Shown: one piece after another, positions 16,801-25,801 of the stretch | Numbering within the stretch: position 1 is the first letter of the stretch | Layout: each line of letters starts with the position of its first letter | Origin: Burkholderia cepacia ATCC 25416 | GTDB lineage: Bacteria; Pseudomonadota; Gammaproteobacteria; Burkholderiales; Burkholderiaceae | Length of the DNA stretch: 64,000 nt | Reading direction: 5' to 3' | Assembly (NCBI RefSeq): GCF_001411495.1 | Contig: NZ_CP012982.1 | Span: 1,984,001 to 2,048,000, forward strand | Made by a program: the position numbers and the translations under genes | Notes under the pieces: model-generated | The model's database searches: none | What the model was told of the DNA's origin: nothing | The model's input: the letters and a program-made list of their open reading frames with translations, nothing else

Positions 16801-17073
16801 GCGTATCCATTCCGCATGAGTCTCGCGCAGGGGCAAGCGAAGACGATCGCGGTCAAGTCGATGCATGCGGTCGATACCGAAACCGTGTACAGGCTTGACG
16901 TCAGGCCCGCGATCAACGCATCGAGCGAGAAGCGGCAGGCGATGGCCGACAGCATCGTCGCCGACCTCGGCTTCAGCGCGCTGGTCCGGCAACTGCCGGC
17001 CGGCGAGACGGCGACGCTGTCGGCGAGCTGCGATGTGTTCGGTGCGCGGCTCGCCGCGACGGGCATTGTCGAA
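16801..17073 (+). pseudogene. Truncated duplicate of the CS1-type chaperone
   Basis: About 91 codons, beginning AYPFRMSLAQGQAKTIAVKS and continuing HAVDTETVYRLDVRPAI, LGFSALVRQLPAGETATLS and CDVFGARLAATGIVE. The neighbouring intact chaperone has AYPFKLTLAPRQTKTIKLKP, ETETVYRLDVKPVI, LGFSALVRQLPANEREELS and CDAYGARLTATGNV. The copy lacks the N-terminal half with signal peptide and the C-terminal strands. Similarity stops 12 bp before the acyltransferase stop on the other strand. It looks like a tandem duplication cut at a rearrangement junction with the exopolysaccharide operon. Confidence 0.8.
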
Positions 17074-17085
17074 TCCCGCTTGCGA

Positions 17086-18129
17086 TCACGTCGACGATTC
17101 CGCCGCGCCGCGTGCGTGCCGGAATCTCCGGTTCAGCGCCTTCAACATCGGTCGTTCGATCCATACGTGACAGACGTAACCGCAGACGCAAGCCACGCCG
17201 AGGATCGCGCACGTGGCACCAAGGCCTGCCGCCGTGCGCGGATCGGCGCGTAGTCCGGCAAGCTTGCCGGCCATGCCGATCACGTACGGATGGATCAGAT
17301 AGATCGAATAGCTGGCGGCGCCGAGCGCGGCCATGATCCGGTTCCGGTTGGTCCAACTCCGCCTGTCCAGCGCGACCAGCGCGACGATCAGCACGAACGC
17401 GGGGCCGCCCCACAGCACGACTCGCGCAAACCCTTCCGGTGTGCCGTAGCGCATCTGCAGCACCGGGATCGCCGCGATGGCGGCAACGGCGACGGCAGCC
17501 CATACGGGCGCGGCGATCCGCTTCGCGATGCCGGTTTGCAGCACGCCGTGCGCCACGACACCCAGACCGAATTCCAGCACGAACGGTTGACCGAGATGGC
17601 CGACGACGGTCGCCCCGCGTGGGTCGAAAACGGCCACGCATGCGCACAGCAACGCAAGCGTCAGCGCGGCAAATGCGGTCGCATGACGCGCGCGCACGCA
17701 GCCGAGCGCGGCCGCGACAACGAGATAGAACAGCATCTCGTACTCGAGCGTCCAGCCGTTGAGATTCAGCGGCCCCCAATGACCGTTTTCCTTTACGTAC
17801 GGGATGAACAACAGCGACTTGACGAGATAGTCGGGCGCCGCCGTCGTCGTGTTCAGCCAGTGAGGACGCAGCAGTGCGATCGCATGGATGCCGAGCGTCG
17901 TCACCCAGTAGAGCGGCACGATCCGGATCAGGCGCTTGACGAGGAAATCGCGTCCCTCGTACGGTGCGACGCACGACATGATGAATCCGCTGATCACGAA
18001 GAAGACGTCGACACCGGCTTGCCCGGACGGCAGCACGTTCAAGTGATAGGCGACCACCGCGAGCGCGGCGAGCGCCCGCGCGGACTGGATGTTCAGGTAG
18101 ATGGGCTGGCGCTGTGTGTTCGCGCTCAC
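17086..18129 (-). CDS. Membrane acyltransferase, exopolysaccharide operon (acyltransferase 3 family)
   Basis: About 347 residues from the GTG at 18129, which overlaps the polymerase-like gene's stop (GTGA). Multi-pass membrane protein of the OafA/ExoZ type, expected to O-acetylate or succinylate the polysaccharide. The N-terminus has IYLNIQSARALAALAVVAYH, with the family His followed by a membrane segment and VDVFFVISGFIM, then the Arg-containing RDFLVKRLIRIVPLYW. The late motif SYSIYLIHPYVIG is also characteristic. It is the last gene of the operon; its end faces the truncated chaperone. The acyl donor and sugar target cannot be determined. Confidence 0.9.
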   Translation of the reverse strand: MSANTQRQPIYLNIQSARALAALAVVAYHLNVLPSGQAGVDVFFVISGFIMSCVAPYEGRDFLVKRLIRIVPLYWVTTLGIHAIALLRPHWLNTTTAAPDYLVKSLLFIPYVKENGHWGPLNLNGWTLEYEMLFYLVVAAALGCVRARHATAFAALTLALLCACVAVFDPRGATVVGHLGQPFVLEFGLGVVAHGVLQTGIAKRIAAPVWAAVAVAAIAAIPVLQMRYGTPEGFARVVLWGGPAFVLIVALVALDRRSWTNRNRIMAALGAASYSIYLIHPYVIGMAGKLAGLRADPRTAAGLGATCAILGVACVCGYVCHVWIERPMLKALNRRFRHARGAAESST

Positions 18130-19274
18130 ATGTCCCCCCGGATTGCGTGCCGCGAAGGCGAGATTGCGGACGGAGGCACGTGCGCTTCGACACCGCTTGC
18201 GGCGCCGGCACCGGCATCGGCGCCCGGCATGGACGCCGACCGATCCGGCCGGCGTACCTGGCGCGCGAAACCGGCGAACTGCATCGCACACAGCAGCGAC
18301 ACGCTCGACAAATGGCGTGTGTAACTGCCGAGATCGGGCTCGAACAGCATCGACACGGCGACATGGCCGACGACGAGCGACGCGAGCACGTCGCGGGCCA
18401 GCTGGCCGTCGCCGGGCGTGCGCCGCCACACGGCGGCCAGCGCGATCCAGACAAACCCCTGCATGGCGATTTCCTTCGGCCCGGGTGAGAACAGCACCGG
18501 CAGATTCAGCCGCAGCGTCGCATACAGGTAATCGACGCAGAACGCGAAAAACGAAGTCGGGGCGACCGGGTTGTGGAAGCTGGTGCGCGCGCCATACGGC
18601 GAACCGTATGCGAGGTAGTCCGCGGCCATGTCGCGCGGATGCAGCAGCAGGTAATACGCATCGTACGGCAGCAGCACGAACACGAGCGGCGCGGCGAGCA
18701 CCAGCAGCGTCCTGCGGCGCCATGAGCCTCGCCGGAACAGCAGCACGGCGAATGCGGCCCCGAGGATCAGCACGAAATAGCTGCGCACGATTGCCGCGTA
18801 GGCGCTGTACAGCACGACGGCCGCCGCGATCGCGGCGAGCGCCGGGCGGCGTTGCGCGACCCTGGCCAGCACGATCGCGATCAGCACGACGAGCGTGTCC
18901 TTGCTCGCGACGAACAGGTTGAAGAACACGCAGGGCACGAGCAGCACGAGGCTCGTCGCGAGCGAACCGACGCGGCGCCCCTGCGCGATCATCAGGCAGA
19001 TGAACAGCGCGCCGACCGTGGCGGTGAACGCGTGGGTGCCGCCGACGCCCAGCATCGCGTAGAACTTCGCGACGGCATCGAATGAGGTCCCGTCGTAGTT
19101 GCCCGATCCGCCGATCTGGCTCTGGATCTTCTCCGCGTCGCGGAACACGTATTCAGGGAGGAACGTGCCGGCCTTCGCATAGACGATCCAGTAAAGCAAC
19201 ACGGCCAGCGCCGCGATCGCGCGGGTCAATCCGCGACTGAGGGTTGGCCCTGCGCCAATCAGCTTATGCAGCAT
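18126..19274 (-). CDS. EpsG/Wzy-like polysaccharide polymerase candidate
   Basis: A 382-residue multi-pass membrane protein, starting 11 bp inside the flippase gene and overlapping the acyltransferase start. About ten hydrophobic segments are visible, with periplasmic-looking loops such as YGSPYGARTSFHNP between later helices. The plan and position between flippase and acyltransferase fit an O-antigen/EPS polymerase (Wzy), which joins lipid-linked repeat units in the periplasm. Wzy proteins are poorly conserved, so assignment rests on topology and context. The C-terminal 50 residues are Pro/Ala-rich and probably disordered. Confidence 0.7.
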   Translation of the reverse strand: MLHKLIGAGPTLSRGLTRAIAALAVLLYWIVYAKAGTFLPEYVFRDAEKIQSQIGGSGNYDGTSFDAVAKFYAMLGVGGTHAFTATVGALFICLMIAQGRRVGSLATSLVLLVPCVFFNLFVASKDTLVVLIAIVLARVAQRRPALAAIAAAVVLYSAYAAIVRSYFVLILGAAFAVLLFRRGSWRRRTLLVLAAPLVFVLLPYDAYYLLLHPRDMAADYLAYGSPYGARTSFHNPVAPTSFFAFCVDYLYATLRLNLPVLFSPGPKEIAMQGFVWIALAAVWRRTPGDGQLARDVLASLVVGHVAVSMLFEPDLGSYTRHLSSVSLLCAMQFAGFARQVRRPDRSASMPGADAGAGAASGVEAHVPPSAISPSRHAIRGDM

Positions 19275-20547
19275 CGGATACGCTCCTCCGGATCGCGCCG
19301 GCCGCGTGGATTCGCACGCTGCGCAGGACGATCGGCGCCAGCGCGGCGACGATCGCGATGCTGGCCGTCAGATGCGCGAGCGCCGCACCGGTCGTGCCGA
19401 AACGCGCGATCAGGTACCACGCGGCCGGCACGCAAACCAGCGCGATGCCTGCCATCGACAGCGTGACGGCGACGCCGGTCCGCAACGCGATCGCGGCCGC
19501 CCACAGCACGTCGGCAGCCGCGCGCAGCACGAACGACGCGAGCAGTACCGCCAGCAACACGACCTCGTGCGCACCGGCCCGTTCGTTCGCGAGCCGGAAC
19601 AGGTCGTCGTGCACGGCGAGGATCGCGACGGAAAGCAATGTCGCCAGCCCCGCGCTGGCCGCCACCGCACGGCGCAGCCGACGACGGAAGTCGGCGGGGT
19701 CGTCCGTGAGCACACGCACGAAATCTGGCGCGGCCGTGGCGACGACCGTCGCCAAGGCAATCGCCTGCACGGCGTTGGCGACCGACCACGCGAAAACATA
19801 GCGGCCGAGCGCATCGGCACTTGCGTGGCCATTGGCGATGAAGCGCTCGACGTACTGCAGGATCGACAGCAGCCCGCCTGCCGCGTAGAACGGCAGGCCG
19901 CGCAGCCAGACCTCGATCATGTCGCGGGCCGCGGGCATGCGTGCGATTCGCCCCGCGTGGCCGGCCCGGCGCGCAAGCACGCCGATGCGATGCCACGATA
20001 CGGCCACGACGCACGCATTGCACGCGAACCACAGCGCGAATACGGCTTCGATCGAGCGTATCGCACCGACGAGCAGGCCGGCGCACGCGATGGCGGCCCA
20101 TCCGCCGGTGCGGACGAACTGCAGCAACGAGCCCACGCGCGGGCGGTGCAGTGAAAACATCCATGTATTCGTTTCGAATGCCGCGTGCTCGGCGAGCGCA
20201 ACGAGCAGGACGCACCCCAGCACGCGCGTCGACACGCCGAATTCGCCGGCTGAAAAACCGGCGAGCGATGCGATCGCGAGCGACGTGCAGATCAGCAGAT
20301 ACAGCCCGGCGAACGCGGTGCCCAGTCTGTGTGCCTCGCCGATCGCGGGCAGCGGGTCGCTCGCGCTCAGCCGGCGGTTGAGTTCCGTGCTGAAGCCGAG
20401 CCCGAGCAGTTTCGACGCGACGACGGATGCGGCGACCGCGAGCCCGTAGACGGCGAACGCATCGAAGCCGAGCGCGCGCGCGATGATGATCGTCAGGCCG
20501 AACTTGAGGCCGAGTGCGGCGAATCTGAGGGTGAGTCGAATGAGCAT
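19264..20547 (-). CDS. Wzx-type lipid-linked oligosaccharide flippase
   Basis: A 427-residue integral membrane protein with about twelve to fourteen hydrophobic segments, consistent with the MOP superfamily. The N-terminus reads LRFAALGLKFGLTIIIARAL, the usual first-helix pattern of polysaccharide flippases, followed by FDAFAVYGLAVAASVVASKL. A later segment is LPFYAAGGLLSILQYVERFI. It would move undecaprenyl-PP-linked repeat units across the inner membrane. It starts 17 bp after the pyruvyl transferase stop and overlaps the polymerase-like gene by 11 bp. Confidence 0.85.
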   Translation of the reverse strand: MLIRLTLRFAALGLKFGLTIIIARALGFDAFAVYGLAVAASVVASKLLGLGFSTELNRRLSASDPLPAIGEAHRLGTAFAGLYLLICTSLAIASLAGFSAGEFGVSTRVLGCVLLVALAEHAAFETNTWMFSLHRPRVGSLLQFVRTGGWAAIACAGLLVGAIRSIEAVFALWFACNACVVAVSWHRIGVLARRAGHAGRIARMPAARDMIEVWLRGLPFYAAGGLLSILQYVERFIANGHASADALGRYVFAWSVANAVQAIALATVVATAAPDFVRVLTDDPADFRRRLRRAVAASAGLATLLSVAILAVHDDLFRLANERAGAHEVVLLAVLLASFVLRAAADVLWAAAIALRTGVAVTLSMAGIALVCVPAAWYLIARFGTTGAALAHLTASIAIVAALAPIVLRSVRIHAAGAIRRSVSDAA

Positions 20548-20564
20548 TGGCAGCCTTCAGGTCG

Positions 20565-21719
20565 TCACGCGTATCGAGCCGCGCGCAACGCGTCGACCAC
20601 GTGTTCGCGCGCTGTGCGAATCCGGTCGAGCCCTGTGCGGGCCGAATGCCAGAACGCGGTTGCCGAGCCGGTGGCGAGAATCTTGTCGGCGACGGCGTCC
20701 GGGTCGAACGCCGCGCCGTTGACGACCCAGTCGTCGAGATGCAGATCCGCATACGCGCCGAAGCCCTTGCGCTCGTAGCTGACGTGGAACGCCGGCACGC
20801 CTTGCAGCACGGATTCCAGCGCGCCGTGCAGGCGCACCGAGACGACCCAGTCGGGCGCATCGTGCGCGAGCAGCGCTTTGAGTGGCACGAGCGCGTCCTG
20901 GATGCCCATGTCGCGGTAGTACGCGGCGTCGTCGTTGCCGCGGCAGGCGCTCTGCACCGCGAACGAGATGCGGCAGTGCGGGCGGACACGCTCGATCAGC
21001 CGTGCAATCGACGTGGCGTAACGCGCGCACTGCGAGCGGCTCCATGCCGGCGGGCGCCGCAACACGAATGCGACGTGACGCACGCCGTCGCCGGAGCGGG
21101 CGGCCCGCTGCAGGATCGTGTCGCTGCGGCGCTCGAAATCCAGCACGGCGAGATCGGGCGCGCGGCGCGTGTTCGCATTGGCGGCAAGGAACGCGGACGA
21201 GCGGTCGTCCCGCACGAATACCGTGTCGAACGACGCGAGCAGGTGGCGCAGGTGCGTGCCCACGGGCCACGTCGGCCGCACGGGGCCGATGCTTTGCGGC
21301 AGGTACACGACCGGTTTGCCCGAGGCCTTCGCCGCGCGCATCTGCAGCAGATGGCCAGCTTCCAGCTTCAGTGCCTCGAGGCAATTGAGCGCGCGCAGAT
21401 AGCCGCCGCCGACGCCGACGATCAAATCGACGCGATCGAGCAGGCCTTGCAAGTCGTGCAGCCTCCTGTTCGCGTGGACCGGCAGCACGAAGCGGGCCGC
21501 GCCCGTCACCCGCCTCGTGCCGTGGTCGGCAAGCACGGGTGCCGCGGCGACGTCGTCGTAGGCGGGAAACGAAGCCGGATCGGCCGCGACGATCGAGATC
21601 CGGATTGCATCCCCGAATGCCTCGCGCAGCAACCCGACGGACAGATCGACCAGCAGGCCGTCCCCGGAATTACGCGCGCTATACGCATGCAACAGTGCTA
21701 TGTGGGTGGTCGGGGTCAT
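20565..21719 (-). CDS. Polysaccharide pyruvyl transferase family protein
   Basis: About 384 residues from the ATG at 21719, which overlaps the glycosyltransferase stop (ATGA). N-terminal HIALLHAYSARNSGDGLLVD, central LIVGVGGGYLR, VVYLPQSIGP and C-terminal WVVSVRLHGALESVLQGVPA are hallmarks of the WcaK/CsaB/ExoV family, which adds pyruvate ketals from phosphoenolpyruvate or otherwise modifies sugars. A pyruvylated, acidic exopolymer is therefore likely. It lies directly after the GT4 gene. Confidence 0.88.
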   Translation of the reverse strand: MTPTTHIALLHAYSARNSGDGLLVDLSVGLLREAFGDAIRISIVAADPASFPAYDDVAAAPVLADHGTRRVTGAARFVLPVHANRRLHDLQGLLDRVDLIVGVGGGYLRALNCLEALKLEAGHLLQMRAAKASGKPVVYLPQSIGPVRPTWPVGTHLRHLLASFDTVFVRDDRSSAFLAANANTRRAPDLAVLDFERRSDTILQRAARSGDGVRHVAFVLRRPPAWSRSQCARYATSIARLIERVRPHCRISFAVQSACRGNDDAAYYRDMGIQDALVPLKALLAHDAPDWVVSVRLHGALESVLQGVPAFHVSYERKGFGAYADLHLDDWVVNGAAFDPDAVADKILATGSATAFWHSARTGLDRIRTAREHVVDALRAARYA

Positions 21720-22972
21720 TTCGGTTCCTGGTGAGCGACGTTGCGGTAGAGCGCGAGCGTGCGCTGGACCATCGCGGCGGCGGAATAGTGTTCGAGTGCG
21801 TGCGCGCAATTCGCGCGCATGCCGCGCCGCAACGCCGTGTCGTCAGCGAGCGTGACGACGGCGTGCATGAAGTCGGTCGTGTCGTCGTCGTTCGGTACCA
21901 CGAGGCCGATGTCGTGCGAGCGGATCAGTTCGGCGGCACCGGCCACGTTCGATGCGACGGTCGGCACGCGCGCGGCCAGTGCCTCGAGGCAGACGTACGG
22001 AAAGCCTTCGTAGCGGCTCGGCAGCGCAAAGAGGTCGAACGCGGAGAAGTAGCGATTCGCGCCTTCCACCGCGCCGACGACGCGCAGGTTCGGCGGCACG
22101 TCGTCGGCATCGGGGCCGGCTGCCGCATCGAAATCGCCGGGGCCGATCACGACGAACTGCACCGCGTTGCCGCACCGTCGATGGACGCCGCGCGCGATGC
22201 GCACGAGCCGGTCGACGCCCTTCTGGTGCTCGAGGCGGCCGACGAAACCGACCACCACTGCATCGCTCGGCAGGCCGAGCGCGCGCCTCGCGTCGTCGCG
22301 CGGCATCAGCCGCGGCGGCGTCACGCCGTTGACGATCGTGTCGATGCGGTGGTCCGGAATACCGAGCGTGTCGTGCAGATGCGCCGCCTCGTCGCGCGAG
22401 ACCGCGACGATCCGGCTCGAGCGCAGGCAGCCGAGCACGCGCTCGATCGTGCCGTAGAAGCGGCGGCGCCAGCCGCGCAGCGACGGGTTCAGCGTATACA
22501 CCGCGTGCGGCGTATACACCTGCCGCCAGGGGCCGATGCACAGGCGCGCGATCGCGCCGGCCTTCGAACTGTGGCTGTGCACGATGTCGGGGCCGATGCG
22601 CAGCAGATGCCGGTAGAGTCGGGCGACGGCGATCGCGTCGCGCCAGCCGACCGCGCGCCGCATCGGCACCGCGTGAACGGATCGGCAATGTGCGAGTACG
22701 CTCGCGTCGAGAATCGATGCGTCGAAACGCGGGCCTTGCGGAATGATCAGATGCAGTTCGATGCCGTCGTGCGCGCTCAGGCCGCGGATCAGGTCGGCGA
22801 GATGAACGGCGACGCCGCCGCCCGCTGCTTCGACGACCAGCGCGATGCGAAGGCGCGGATGCGGGCCGTGGGCCGTGCGCGCGGCGGGGCCGGGCGGCAT
22901 GGTGAGGGCGGGCTCTCGGGATGCGTCCGTGGCGGGGCGCGCGTTGCGCCCGAGATCGATCGTGTCGCTCAT
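21716..22972 (-). CDS. Glycosyltransferase family 4, exopolysaccharide operon
   Basis: About 418 residues from the ATG at 22972, which overlaps the tyrosine kinase stop (ATGA); much longer upstream reading is possible but would run inside the kinase gene. Two Rossmann-like lobes: the acceptor lobe with ALVVEAAGGGVAVHLADLI and VHSHSSKAGAIARL, then the donor lobe with VGFVGRLEHQKGVDRLVRI and the nucleotide-sugar motif DLFALPSRYEGFPYVCLEAL. It is the only clear GT in this operon besides the initiating enzyme, so further transferases may be encoded elsewhere. Sugar specificity is not readable. Confidence 0.9.
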   Translation of the reverse strand: MSDTIDLGRNARPATDASREPALTMPPGPAARTAHGPHPRLRIALVVEAAGGGVAVHLADLIRGLSAHDGIELHLIIPQGPRFDASILDASVLAHCRSVHAVPMRRAVGWRDAIAVARLYRHLLRIGPDIVHSHSSKAGAIARLCIGPWRQVYTPHAVYTLNPSLRGWRRRFYGTIERVLGCLRSSRIVAVSRDEAAHLHDTLGIPDHRIDTIVNGVTPPRLMPRDDARRALGLPSDAVVVGFVGRLEHQKGVDRLVRIARGVHRRCGNAVQFVVIGPGDFDAAAGPDADDVPPNLRVVGAVEGANRYFSAFDLFALPSRYEGFPYVCLEALAARVPTVASNVAGAAELIRSHDIGLVVPNDDDTTDFMHAVVTLADDTALRRGMRANCAHALEHYSAAAMVQRTLALYRNVAHQEPK

Positions 22973-25266
22973 CGCGAGCCTCCTTGGCGAAGCCGTGCCG
23001 CCAGCGCGCGCAGTGCGCGGCGTGCCGGCGATGAATGGGTGTCGCGACGCGGCGCGTCGCCGTATCGCGTATAGCGGTAGGCGCCGTAGCGGCCGCCGTA
23101 ACGGCCTGCGCGCGGGATAACGCCGTTGAGCAGCACGCCGGCTGTTGCGATGCCGTTGTGCGCGAGCTGTCGCGCGGCTTCGCCCAGTTCGGCGAGACGC
23201 GTTGCGCCGGCGCGGGCGACCAGCAGCACGGCGCCGGCATGCCGGCCGAGCACGACTGCATCCGCGACCGCGAGAATCGGTGCGGAATCGATGACCACCG
23301 CGTCGTAGCGCGCCGACCAATCGCCGAGCAGCGCGGCGATCCGCTCGTCGGCGAGCAACGCATCGGGGTTCGGCTGCAATGCGCCGGTCGCGACGAAATC
23401 GAGGTTCGGCACCACGTTCGCGTGAATCGCGTCGTGCGGCGCGAGGTCGCCCGACACGATCTCGGCGAAGCCGCGCTCGCGCGCGACGCCGAAATAGTCG
23501 TGCAGATACCCCTTGCGCAGATCGCCGTCGACGAGCAGTACGCGTGCCCCGTTCGCGGCGAGCAGGGCCGCGAAATTCGCGGACACGAACGACTTGCCCG
23601 CGCCCGGTGCCGGGCCGCTCAGCAGCAGCACGTTGTTGCGTGCGCCCTGCATCGCGTAGCGCAGCGCGGTGCGCAGGCTGCGCAGGCTTTCGATCGCCGC
23701 GTCGTGCGGATCGCGCACGCTCAGCAGATGCGGGCCCGGCGCGTGGGCGGCCATCCGGCGTGCGACATGCCGCTGCTCCGTCGAATCGGGAATCGTCGCG
23801 TAGACGTTGATGCCGAGGTGGCGCTCGATTTCATCGGCGCTGTCGACGCCGCCGAACAGGAAATCGCGCGCGAATGCGAGCCCGACGCCCAGCACGAGAC
23901 CGAACAGCGCGGCCGCGCCGATCACGATGGTCCGCTTCGGGCGGACGGGCTCGTCGGGCACGGTCGGCGCGTCGACGAGCCGCACGCTGCCGGTCCGGCC
24001 CGCTTTCACCAGTTCGAGCTGCTGAGCGTTGCCGAGCAGCGCGGTATACAGATCCGTGTCGACCTTGACGTCGAGCATCAGTCGCAACGCGTTCTGCTGG
24101 AGATCGGGCAGGCGCTTCACGTGCTGCTCGACGTCCTGCTGCTGGCGTCGCAGCGTGCCGATCTGCGCGTCGATCGCGATCATGTCGGGATGCCCGGGTG
24201 CGAAACGCGTGGCCATCTCGTCGCGCTTCTGCTGCAGTTCCAGCAGGCGCGTTTTTGCATCGGCAGTCTGCTGCAGCACCAGCTTCGCTTCCTCGGTCAG
24301 GTCGACTGCGCCGTGCGCGTTGCGCATGTCCGTATAGCGCTGCTCGGCTTGCTGAAGCTGCTTCTTGAGGATCGGCGGTTGAGTGTTGAGGAACGCCAGC
24401 GACTGCGCGGCATCGGCGGACCGGCGCTCGATGTGTTGTCGGACGTAGTGGCTCGCGATGGCCTGCAGCGTGGCCTGAACGCGCTGCGGATCGGGGCCGC
24501 GCAGCGTCGCGACGATCACGCCCGACTGCTTGACCTTCTCCTGAACGTCGAGCGTGCGGCGCAGCGTGTCGATGGTCTCCGCGCGCGACTGGCGCACGAC
24601 CGTGAAACGCGTGCCGGGTTGCGCGTCGACGCGGGCGAGCTCGACGACGAGCGGGCCGTTTGCCGTCCGGAACGTTTCCGTCCGGCCGTGCTGCCCGACG
24701 ACCGGCGCGGACAGGCCGGGCCCCGAGAGCCGGTAGCGTCCGCCGTCGAGCACCGTCAGTTCGAAACGGTCGCCTTCGAGCGGTTTCGGCACGTCGAAGC
24801 GGGGGAGATCGGCGTGCTCATTGCCCCACGCATAACCGCCGATGCCCAGCACGCCGGGGCGCGCGACGTCCGGGTTGAAACGCGAGATGAAATCGCCGAC
24901 GACCGGAAAGCGCTTCGGCCGCACGTCGATATAGCTGCGCAGATCGTCGACGGCGCGCGTGACGACGAGCCGCGACGCGAGGATCTGCGCTTCGGCCGCG
25001 GCCGTCGACTTGACGTCGAACAGCGACGACACGTCGCCGAGCAGGCTCTTCGCGGCGGATGCGTCGCCGCTGTCCTCGATCTGCAGCAGGATGTCGGCCT
25101 GGTATTGCGGATGAGTGAGGAATGCATACAGCGTGCCGGCGCCGACGCATGCAGCGGTGACGCACGCGATCAGCCAGCGATGGGAGACGAACGTGTCGAT
25201 CACGCCGGCCAGCGTGATCTCGTCGGCATGCTCGGGCATGCGCGGAGGGGGAGAGGTTGGCATCAT
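22969..25266 (-). CDS. Wzc-type tyrosine autokinase / chain-length regulator
   Basis: A 765-residue inner-membrane protein that couples polymerisation to export. A membrane helix near residue 35 (WLIACVTAACVGAGTLYAFL) opens the Wzz-like periplasmic domain, which has coiled-coil segments at about 290-400. A second helix lies near 450. The cytoplasmic BY-kinase has Walker A GPAPGAGKS (Lys near 557), Walker A' VLLVDGDLRKG (near 577) and Walker B VVIDSAP (near 658). A C-terminal Tyr cluster (YGGRYGAYRYTRYGD, about 725-742) is the autophosphorylation site. Its cognate phosphatase is encoded immediately upstream, four bases away. Confidence 0.95.
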   Translation of the reverse strand: MMPTSPPPRMPEHADEITLAGVIDTFVSHRWLIACVTAACVGAGTLYAFLTHPQYQADILLQIEDSGDASAAKSLLGDVSSLFDVKSTAAAEAQILASRLVVTRAVDDLRSYIDVRPKRFPVVGDFISRFNPDVARPGVLGIGGYAWGNEHADLPRFDVPKPLEGDRFELTVLDGGRYRLSGPGLSAPVVGQHGRTETFRTANGPLVVELARVDAQPGTRFTVVRQSRAETIDTLRRTLDVQEKVKQSGVIVATLRGPDPQRVQATLQAIASHYVRQHIERRSADAAQSLAFLNTQPPILKKQLQQAEQRYTDMRNAHGAVDLTEEAKLVLQQTADAKTRLLELQQKRDEMATRFAPGHPDMIAIDAQIGTLRRQQQDVEQHVKRLPDLQQNALRLMLDVKVDTDLYTALLGNAQQLELVKAGRTGSVRLVDAPTVPDEPVRPKRTIVIGAAALFGLVLGVGLAFARDFLFGGVDSADEIERHLGINVYATIPDSTEQRHVARRMAAHAPGPHLLSVRDPHDAAIESLRSLRTALRYAMQGARNNVLLLSGPAPGAGKSFVSANFAALLAANGARVLLVDGDLRKGYLHDYFGVARERGFAEIVSGDLAPHDAIHANVVPNLDFVATGALQPNPDALLADERIAALLGDWSARYDAVVIDSAPILAVADAVVLGRHAGAVLLVARAGATRLAELGEAARQLAHNGIATAGVLLNGVIPRAGRYGGRYGAYRYTRYGDAPRRDTHSSPARRALRALAARLRQGGSR

Positions 25267-25270
25267 CGGT

Positions 25271-25801
25271 TCAGTCCGGAAATCGGGAGGAAGCGGCAGG
25301 CGGCGGGGAGGCGGCGTCCGCCGAGGCGATGGGCTGCGTGGCCGACGCGAGGCGCGCGCACCAGTCGTCGACGCCTTGCTCGATGAGCTGAAGGCTCTGC
25401 TCGAACAACGGGCGCGTGCCGCAATACGGGTCGGGCACGTCGAAGCCCGGACGTGCGTGGCCCGGTGCCGGGCAGAATTCGCCGAGCGTGAACACGCGGC
25501 CCAGCAGCGACGGATGGCGGCGCTCGAGCGCGCGCTTCTGGTCGCGCTCCATCGTCACGATCAGGTCGGCTTGCGCGCAGAGCGGCGGCGTGAGCAGGCG
25601 CGCGCGATGTGCGGCGATGTCGAGGCCGCGTTCGCGCATCAGCGCAACGGCGAAAGGCTCGGCCGGATGCCCGACGAGCGCGCCGAGGCCGGCCGACTGC
25701 ACGTCGACACCCGGCAGGCGCGCGCGGAACAGCGCCTGCGCCATCGGGCTGCGGCAGATGTTGCCGACGCACACGACGAGCAAGGTGGCGAGCGCGCTCA
25801 T
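25271..25801 (-). CDS. Low-molecular-weight protein tyrosine phosphatase (Wzb-like)
   Basis: 176 residues from the ATG at 25801, overlapping the export lipoprotein stop (ATGA). The P-loop C-X5-R-S signature is [13 protein letters not shown] with nucleophile Cys11 and Arg17. The general-acid loop is FDVPDPYCG with the DP pair. It would dephosphorylate the Tyr cluster of the autokinase encoded next. Compared with about 145-150 residues in many Wzb proteins, this one has an extra Ala/Ser/Pro-rich C-terminal tail after [13 protein letters not shown], which is probably unstructured. Confidence 0.95.
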   Translation of the reverse strand: MSALATLLVVCVGNICRSPMAQALFRARLPGVDVQSAGLGALVGHPAEPFAVALMRERGLDIAAHRARLLTPPLCAQADLIVTMERDQKRALERRHPSLLGRVFTLGEFCPAPGHARPGFDVPDPYCGTRPLFEQSLQLIEQGVDDWCARLASATQPIASADAASPPPAASSRFPD

